From: Allobranchiibius sp. CTAmp26
Lineage (GTDB): Bacteria; Actinomycetota; Actinomycetes; Actinomycetales; Dermatophilaceae
NCBI RefSeq assembly: GCF_017565405.1
Contig: NZ_JAGEKR010000021.1
Span: 1-64,000 of the forward strand
Length of the DNA stretch: 64,000 bases
Direction: 5' to 3'
How positions within the stretch are numbered: position 1 is the first letter of the stretch; each line of letters starts with the position of its first letter. Below are positions 60,204 through 64,000 of this stretch, piece by piece. The position numbers and the translations under genes were made by a program. Under the pieces are notes generated by a model. The model was not told the DNA's origin and made no database searches. It was given only the letters and a program-made list of their open reading frames with translations.

Positions 60204-61079
60204 ATGATCTCCACAGAACAGATTCAGACCCTCATCGGCGGCAACGCCATTGACAACGAGGGCGCCAAGATCGGCTCGGTCGGTCAGATCTACCTGGATG
60301 ACCAGAGTGGTCAGCCCGAGTGGGTCACCGTCAAGACCGGGTTGTTCGGCACCTCGGAGACGTTCATCCCGTTGCGTGACGCCCAGGTCGAGGGCGAGGA
60401 CCTGAAGCTGCCCTACAGCAAGAGCAAGGTCAAGGACGCCCCGCGCATGGACGACGCCGAACAGCACCTGGATGTGGAACAGGAGCAGAAGCTGTACGAG
60501 TACTACGGCCTGGACTACAACGCTCCGGTCACCACCGGTCGCGACAACGGGGGCCGTGACGCCGGGGGCCGTGACTTCGGGCGGGACCACCACGAGGGCC
60601 TTCAGCGCGACGACGACCGTCGTGACCGGACCGGCGAGGCCGGCATCGTCGGGCAGGACACCTCCGGACCGACCACCGACGAGGCGATGACCCGCTCGGA
60701 GGAGCGGCTGAACGTGGGCACCGAGCAGGTCGAGACCGGTCGGGCGCGGTTGCGCAAGTACGTGGTGACCGAGAACGTCACCACGACCGTGCCGGTCAGC
60801 CACGAAGAGGTCCGGGTGGTGCGCGAGCCCATCACTGAGGAGAACCGCGGTGACGCGCTCTCTGGTGGGGACCTGACCGAGGAGGAGCACGAGGTCACCC
60901 TGCACGCGGAGCAGCCGGTGGTGAACAAGGAGACGGTGCCGGTGGAGCGGGTCAAGCTCGACACCGAGACCGTCACCGGCGAGCAGGAAGTCACCGAGCA
61001 GGTCCGCAAGGAGCAGATCGAGACCGACGCCGCCGACGGCGACACCGGACTTGAGGGCCGAGGCAACAACAACCGTTAA
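60204..61079 (+). CDS. PRC-barrel plus DUF2382 stress protein
   Basis: 291 residues from ATG with GAAGGAAG upstream. N-terminal PRC-barrel (IGGNAIDNEGAKIGSVGQIYLDDQSGQPEWVTVKTGLFGTSETFIPL). A linker EHYGL-type QKLYEYYGLDYNAPV leads into a charged Asp/Arg-rich segment. The C-terminal DUF2382 domain: RSEERLNVGTEQVETGRARLRKYVVTENVTTTVPVSHEEVRVVREPI. Common in radiation- and desiccation-tolerant actinobacteria. A shorter PRC paralogue is at 62509. Confidence 0.9.
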   Translation: MISTEQIQTLIGGNAIDNEGAKIGSVGQIYLDDQSGQPEWVTVKTGLFGTSETFIPLRDAQVEGEDLKLPYSKSKVKDAPRMDDAEQHLDVEQEQKLYEYYGLDYNAPVTTGRDNGGRDAGGRDFGRDHHEGLQRDDDRRDRTGEAGIVGQDTSGPTTDEAMTRSEERLNVGTEQVETGRARLRKYVVTENVTTTVPVSHEEVRVVREPITEENRGDALSGGDLTEEEHEVTLHAEQPVVNKETVPVERVKLDTETVTGEQEVTEQVRKEQIETDAADGDTGLEGRGNNNR

Positions 61080-61087
61080 GAAACCCG

Positions 61088-61124
61088 CTACGCCGCAGGT
61101 CCGGAGATCGGGCCTGCGGCGTAG
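61088..61124 (+). terminator. Hairpin terminator after the DUF2382 gene
   Basis: CTACGCCGCAGGTCC pairs with GGGCCTGCGGCGTAG (14 of 15 bases plus one G-T) around GGAGATC, 9 bases past the stop at 61079. No long T-tract follows. Confidence 0.65.
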
Positions 61125-61192
61125 CACGGTCTCCCCGGCGCCGCAGCCCGCCACGACCGACTCACCCCCTTTAATACCCCCAGGAGCATCAG

Positions 61193-61963
61193 ATGACCAC
61201 CGACGACGGCGCCCACAGGGTCAACCCCGACACGACGCCCCGCGGAGCGAGCGGACGTACACCGGCGCGCGAATCGTTCGACACCACCGAAGGTTCAGGG
61301 TCGGAGCTGGACCACGACTCGCGGCACGTCCGGTCCATCTCTGACCGGCATCACGACGATTCAGGGTATCGGCGCGACCGCGAACCTATGAGCATGCGCT
61401 CGGTGGCCGCCGCCCAGAAACGCGAACACGGGGGAGTCAAGATCGGGTCCGCGTTCTTCGGGTGGCTCACCGCCACCGGCATGGCGGTCCTGCTGACCGC
61501 GCTGATCGCCGCCATCGGGGCCGGGGTCGGCGTCGTGAACAACACCAACGTGACCAACGCCAAGAACACCGCATCCAGCAATGCCTCGACGGTGGGCGTC
61601 GTCGGAGCGATCGTGCTGCTGCTGATCGTGCTGGTGGCTTACTACTGCGGCGGGTACGTCGCAGGCCGGATGGCCAGGTTCAACGGCATCCGACAAGGCA
61701 TCGCCGTGTGGTTGTGGGCGCTGGTCATCGCGATTGTCCTCGCCATCCTGGCCGCGGTGGCCGGTGAGAAGTACAACCTGCTGGCCAAGCTGAACGCCTT
61801 CCCCCGAATCCCGGTCAAGGAAGGCACGCTGACGACCACCGGCATCGTCGCCCTCATCGCGGTCGCAGCAGCCAGCCTCATCGGGGCGATGCTGGGTGGC
61901 TTGGGCGGAATGCGCTACCACCGCGCTATCGACCGCACGGACCCGTACGCCGGCCATAACTAA
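61193..61963 (+). CDS. Membrane protein with polar N-terminus, unknown function
   Basis: 256 residues, CAGGAG before ATG. About 80 polar residues (HHDDSGYRRDREP) are followed by at least four helices: FFGWLTATGMAVLLTALIAAIGAGVGVV, VGVVGAIVLLLIVLVAYYCGGYVAGRMA, WLWALVIAIVLAILAAVAG and TTGIVALIAVAAASLIGAMLGGLGG. The 'GGYVAGRMARFNG..QG..VWLW' motif is typical of a small actinobacterial membrane family. It fits the envelope-stress cluster. Confidence 0.72.
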   Translation: MTTDDGAHRVNPDTTPRGASGRTPARESFDTTEGSGSELDHDSRHVRSISDRHHDDSGYRRDREPMSMRSVAAAQKREHGGVKIGSAFFGWLTATGMAVLLTALIAAIGAGVGVVNNTNVTNAKNTASSNASTVGVVGAIVLLLIVLVAYYCGGYVAGRMARFNGIRQGIAVWLWALVIAIVLAILAAVAGEKYNLLAKLNAFPRIPVKEGTLTTTGIVALIAVAAASLIGAMLGGLGGMRYHRAIDRTDPYAGHN

Positions 61964-62237
61964 ATCCGATGGCCCTGGGCACAGCACCCTCAACCTGCGT
62001 TCGCTACCTGGCGCGGGCAGCACAGGTCTTTGTCAGTGCTGCCATCTTGGCGCCGCTGGGCAAGCTCCACGTCGGCGAGTCGACGTGCTGTCTGGTACTG
62101 CCCCCGCTCGCGTCCTCACCGACATCGCGCCGACCGCGATCCCAGGCCCGGGCGCAATCTCGTCCACGTTCGGTCCCACCGGTGACCCTGGCCACCCCAA
62201 CCGTCGCCCTGTTTATCAGTGAAAGAGAGACCACCTC
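61964..62237. other. Intergenic spacer, no gene recognised
   Basis: About 270 bases between membrane protein genes. Probably carries the promoter of the small hydrophobic protein at 62238. Confidence 0.3.
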
Positions 62238-62402
62238 ATGCTGGCGTTCATCCTGCTGCTGATCATCATCTGGATCGTTCTTGCCATCATCGGCGTCGTC
62301 ATTCACGGCCTGATATGGCTGACCGTCGTTGCCGCCGTGCTGTTCCTCGCAACGCTTGTCTTTGGCGGAAGCCGCCTGCGCGGCGGCAAACCCCGACGCT
62401 GA
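62238..62402 (+). CDS. Small hydrophobic membrane protein
   Basis: 54 residues: MLAFILLLIIIWIVLAIIGVV, then a second helix HGLIWLTVVAAVLFLATLVF and a basic tail GGSRLRGGKPRR. GAAAGAGAG precedes ATG. Tiny two-helix proteins of this kind are widespread in actinobacterial stress clusters. Function unknown. Confidence 0.6.
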   Translation: MLAFILLLIIIWIVLAIIGVVIHGLIWLTVVAAVLFLATLVFGGSRLRGGKPRR

Positions 62403-62421
62403 CCTTCGCCGGGCACTTCTT

Positions 62422-62448
62422 TGGGCCGGGGCGCACTGTCAGCCCCGG
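62422..62448 (+). terminator. Weak GC-rich hairpin after the small membrane gene
   Basis: CCGGGGC (62426-62432) pairs with GCCCCGG (62442-62448) around a 9-base loop, 24 bases beyond the stop. Could end the transcript; no T-tract. Confidence 0.35.
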
Positions 62449-62508
62449 GCACCACCGAAGCACCGACTAGCGAGCATTAAACCTCTTCACCCGAAACAGG
62501 AGAACACA

Positions 62509-62868
62509 ATGAAGTTCGACGTCGATGACATCCGCGACTGGCGCGACCATGACGTGGTCGACAGCGACGGCACCAAAATCCGCTCACTCGAGGCGGTGTA
62601 CTTCGACACCGCCACCCAGGAACCCGTCTTCGCATCGGTAAGAATTGGCATCGTCGGTCGTCACCGCCTGACGTTCGCGCCCCTCGATGGCGCCCGCGTC
62701 GCTCCATCGCACGTACGGGTCATGGCCGATAAGAAGCTCGTCAAAGATGCGCCAGCCATCGACACCGACGGCGAACTGACCGCAGAGGCCGAACCTGGCC
62801 TGTTCGAGCACTACGGCCTGACCTACACCCCGGGAGCCTCCGGCGAGAGACGACTCGGACGCCGCTGA
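62509..62868 (+). CDS. PRC-barrel domain protein (short paralogue)
   Basis: 119 residues; ACAGGAG before ATG. MKFDVDDIRDWRDHDVVDSDGTKIRSLEAVYFDTATQEPVFASVRIGIVGRHRLTFAPL is a PRC-barrel like that of the gene at 60204, and it ends with a matching 'EAEPGLFEHYGLTYTP' helix, but lacks DUF2382. Probably membrane-stress related and a paralogue by local duplication. Confidence 0.85.
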   Translation: MKFDVDDIRDWRDHDVVDSDGTKIRSLEAVYFDTATQEPVFASVRIGIVGRHRLTFAPLDGARVAPSHVRVMADKKLVKDAPAIDTDGELTAEAEPGLFEHYGLTYTPGASGERRLGRR

Positions 62869-62998
62869 GCCACAGATGCGACCGCGGACGGACCAAAAAG
62901 CCCGACAGGGGAAGGGCGAGCCCACCTGCATGGATCCGCGTGGCGTTCAACTCAGACCACGTCACTAGCACCTTCAGACTTTAGGAGAATCCAGGACC

Positions 62999-63256
62999 GT
63001 GAATATCAAGTTGTACCTCAACGAATCCGATGAGCCGGGCGAATGGTCTCCCATCACGCCACCGCAAAACAGTGATCACAACGATCCACGGGCATGGGTG
63101 CTACAGCAGTTCAAGGTAGACGTGATGGGACCATTGCCGCTGACTGATCTTCCCAGCCAGCTGCGCCCCTCGGCGGGTCGCGGCACTGCGACCGTGGGGC
63201 ACATCGCGGGTGGTGGCCGAGTGGTTATCGTCTCTGAGGACGAACCAACCCCATGA
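62999..63256 (+). CDS. Small unknown protein
   Basis: 85 residues from GTG with TTAGGAG upstream. A polar protein with mixed strand/helix character (MNIKLYLNESDEPGEW, PRAWVLQQFKVDVMGPLP, ATVGHIAGGGRVVIVSED). No known family recognised. Sits in the stress cluster in the same orientation as its neighbours. Confidence 0.55.
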   Translation: MNIKLYLNESDEPGEWSPITPPQNSDHNDPRAWVLQQFKVDVMGPLPLTDLPSQLRPSAGRGTATVGHIAGGGRVVIVSEDEPTP

Positions 63257-63307
63257 AACCATCCCGCCGAGGCACATACCGCAGGACGAACATAACAAGG
63301 AGTCGCA

Positions 63308-63469
63308 ATGGGCCACCACAAGCCAAATGAAGAGATCCGCAACCATCGCCAAGAGCACGACGAGCGTCGGCAGGAGACGCGTAACGAGGCATTCGACGCG
63401 ACCAACGGCGGCGTCGATGACCTGGGCTCGCAGGACAAACGACGCAAAGAAGGCAAACACCAGAAGTAG
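63308..63469 (+). CDS. Small hydrophilic protein
   Basis: 53 residues, AAGGAG six bases before ATG: a strong ribosome-binding site. The sequence is almost entirely charged (MGHHKPNEEIRNHRQEHDER...KRRKEGKHQK). Hydrophilic, likely disordered, LEA/KGG-like in composition. Stress-protectant role is a guess from context. Confidence 0.6.
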   Translation: MGHHKPNEEIRNHRQEHDERRQETRNEAFDATNGGVDDLGSQDKRRKEGKHQK

Positions 63470-63500
63470 CGGCCAACGACCCGCCAATCAGACGATCCTG

Positions 63501-63596
63501 ATGCAATACGCCCGCATCACTCGTGACGCACGGGGCGCCGCCCCTGATGAAGTTTTCGGCGACACAGACGCGGGCGTCTCGCACGCATTCGCCTAA
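63501..63596 (+). CDS. Possible 31-residue peptide
   Basis: ATG 63501 opens a 31-codon frame (MQYARITRDARGAAPDEVFG...) ending TAA at 63594-63596. No good ribosome-binding site. Low support. Confidence 0.2.
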   Translation: MQYARITRDARGAAPDEVFGDTDAGVSHAFA

Positions 63597-63616
63597 TCAG
63601 AAACGAGGCACAGCAC

Positions 63617-64000
63617 ATGCACCAAAGCAGCGCGTTACAACTCAGTGATTTCGGGTTTTCCGGGATCATCACCAAGGTCGTCTCAGCGATCGTCATCCTG
63701 GCCGTGACGTGGATTCTGGCCAAGGTGGTCAAGTCTCTTCTGAGTAAGGGCCTGAACAAGGTCCAGTTCCTGCACCGGCAGGCCGGCAACGGCCAAGACT
63801 TGGCCGACTCCTTGGCCTCGATCGCCTCGCTGGTCATCTGGTTGTTCGGTCTGATCGCCGTGCTCAACGTGTTCGCGCTGACCCAAGTGGTCAGCCCCCT
63901 GCAGAACATGCTCAGCGGTCTGCTCGGTGCGATCCCGAAGATCGTCGCCGCAGGATTCATCCTGTTCATCGGCGTGCTCGTGGCCAAGATCGTCCGCGAA
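63617..64000 (+). CDS. Conserved-TM-helix (mechanosensitive-channel-like) membrane protein, cut by window end
   Basis: At least 128 residues, open to the window edge. Helices: IITKVVSAIVILAVTWILAKVV, ASIASLVIWLFGLIAVLNVFAL, and LLGAIPKIVAAGFILFIGVLVAKIV, matching the repeated 'conserved TM helix' unit (PF05552-type: 'L...lpki..a...l..g...a'). Such proteins resemble MscS N-termini and are thought to act in small-molecule or osmotic flow. The rest lies outside the window. Confidence 0.8.
   Translation, partial: MHQSSALQLSDFGFSGIITKVVSAIVILAVTWILAKVVKSLLSKGLNKVQFLHRQAGNGQDLADSLASIASLVIWLFGLIAVLNVFALTQVVSPLQNMLSGLLGAIPKIVAAGFILFIGVLVAKIVRE

Noticed and set aside
60168-61154. 328-residue minus-strand frame
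   Set aside because: Antisense shadow of the PRC/DUF2382 gene.
1-64000. CRISPR arrays and tRNA or rRNA genes
   Set aside because: No regularly spaced repeats, T-loop GTTCGAATCC-type signatures or rRNA-like conserved stretches were seen.

Overview
The window looks like accessory (mobile-element-rich) DNA of a high-GC Gram-positive bacterium (Actinomycetota). The GC-rich codon use, many GTG starts, dense ATGA/GTGA start-stop overlaps, a Tad locus of actinobacterial layout, an SCO6880-type conjugation cluster, class F sortase, DUF4142, DUF4913, DUF6308 and DUF3618 proteins all point that way. Genus cannot be read from the sequence. I saw no rRNA, tRNA, CRISPR array, replication initiator or relaxase. 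Family assignments come from motif and pattern recognition only; no database search was run.

Region 1 (1-17.1 kb) is a patchwork island: the tail of an IS256-type transposase, small DNA-binding-like proteins (OB-fold, winged helix), a membrane-anchored DUF1524/HNH nuclease with an excalibur domain, unknown proteins, and a very large single-chain restriction-modification enzyme (8490-14189). That enzyme joins an N-terminal HNH/zinc-knuckle module to an Mrr-like nuclease, a helicase and an adenine methyltransferase. A DUF6308 helix-hairpin-helix protein and an AT-richer RES-domain protein follow. This reads as a defence island.

Region 2 (17.6-42.5 kb) opens with an excisionase-like HTH gene. 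It then holds two same-strand modules: a Tad/Flp-type pilus locus (lipoprotein, secreted protein, SAF/CpaB, CpaE-like, CpaF, TadB, TadC, pilin, three TadE/G-like proteins, LysM-BTAD protein) and a conjugative type IV secretion module (HTH protein, MinD-like protein, small membrane proteins, VirB6-like, SCO6880-like, VirB4-like ATPase, a three-domain peptidoglycan hydrolase, coupling protein, DUF4913). Most neighbours overlap by 1-8 bases, so translation is probably coupled. No prepilin peptidase is visible.

Region 3 (42.6-46.4 kb) has a perfect 12-bp inverted repeat, an intact tyrosine recombinase, a second recombinase-like protein lacking the catalytic C-terminus, and a run of small genes, three of them frameshifted. 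It looks like an element boundary under decay.

Region 4 (46.7-55 kb) carries hemerythrin, class F sortase, DUF4142 and HAD genes, an IS256 transposase fragment, the C-terminal remnant of a large plasmid/phage helicase-type protein, and a divergent phytoene-dehydrogenase-like oxidoreductase / SRPBCC pair.

Region 5 (55.2-64 kb) is an envelope-stress-like cluster: a TetR regulator with two pairs of near-identical candidate operators, a frameshifted membrane gene, then DUF3618, phage-holin-like, YihY/BrkB, PRC-barrel/DUF2382 and small membrane or hydrophilic proteins, ending in a cut-off conserved-TM-helix (mechanosensitive-channel-like) gene.
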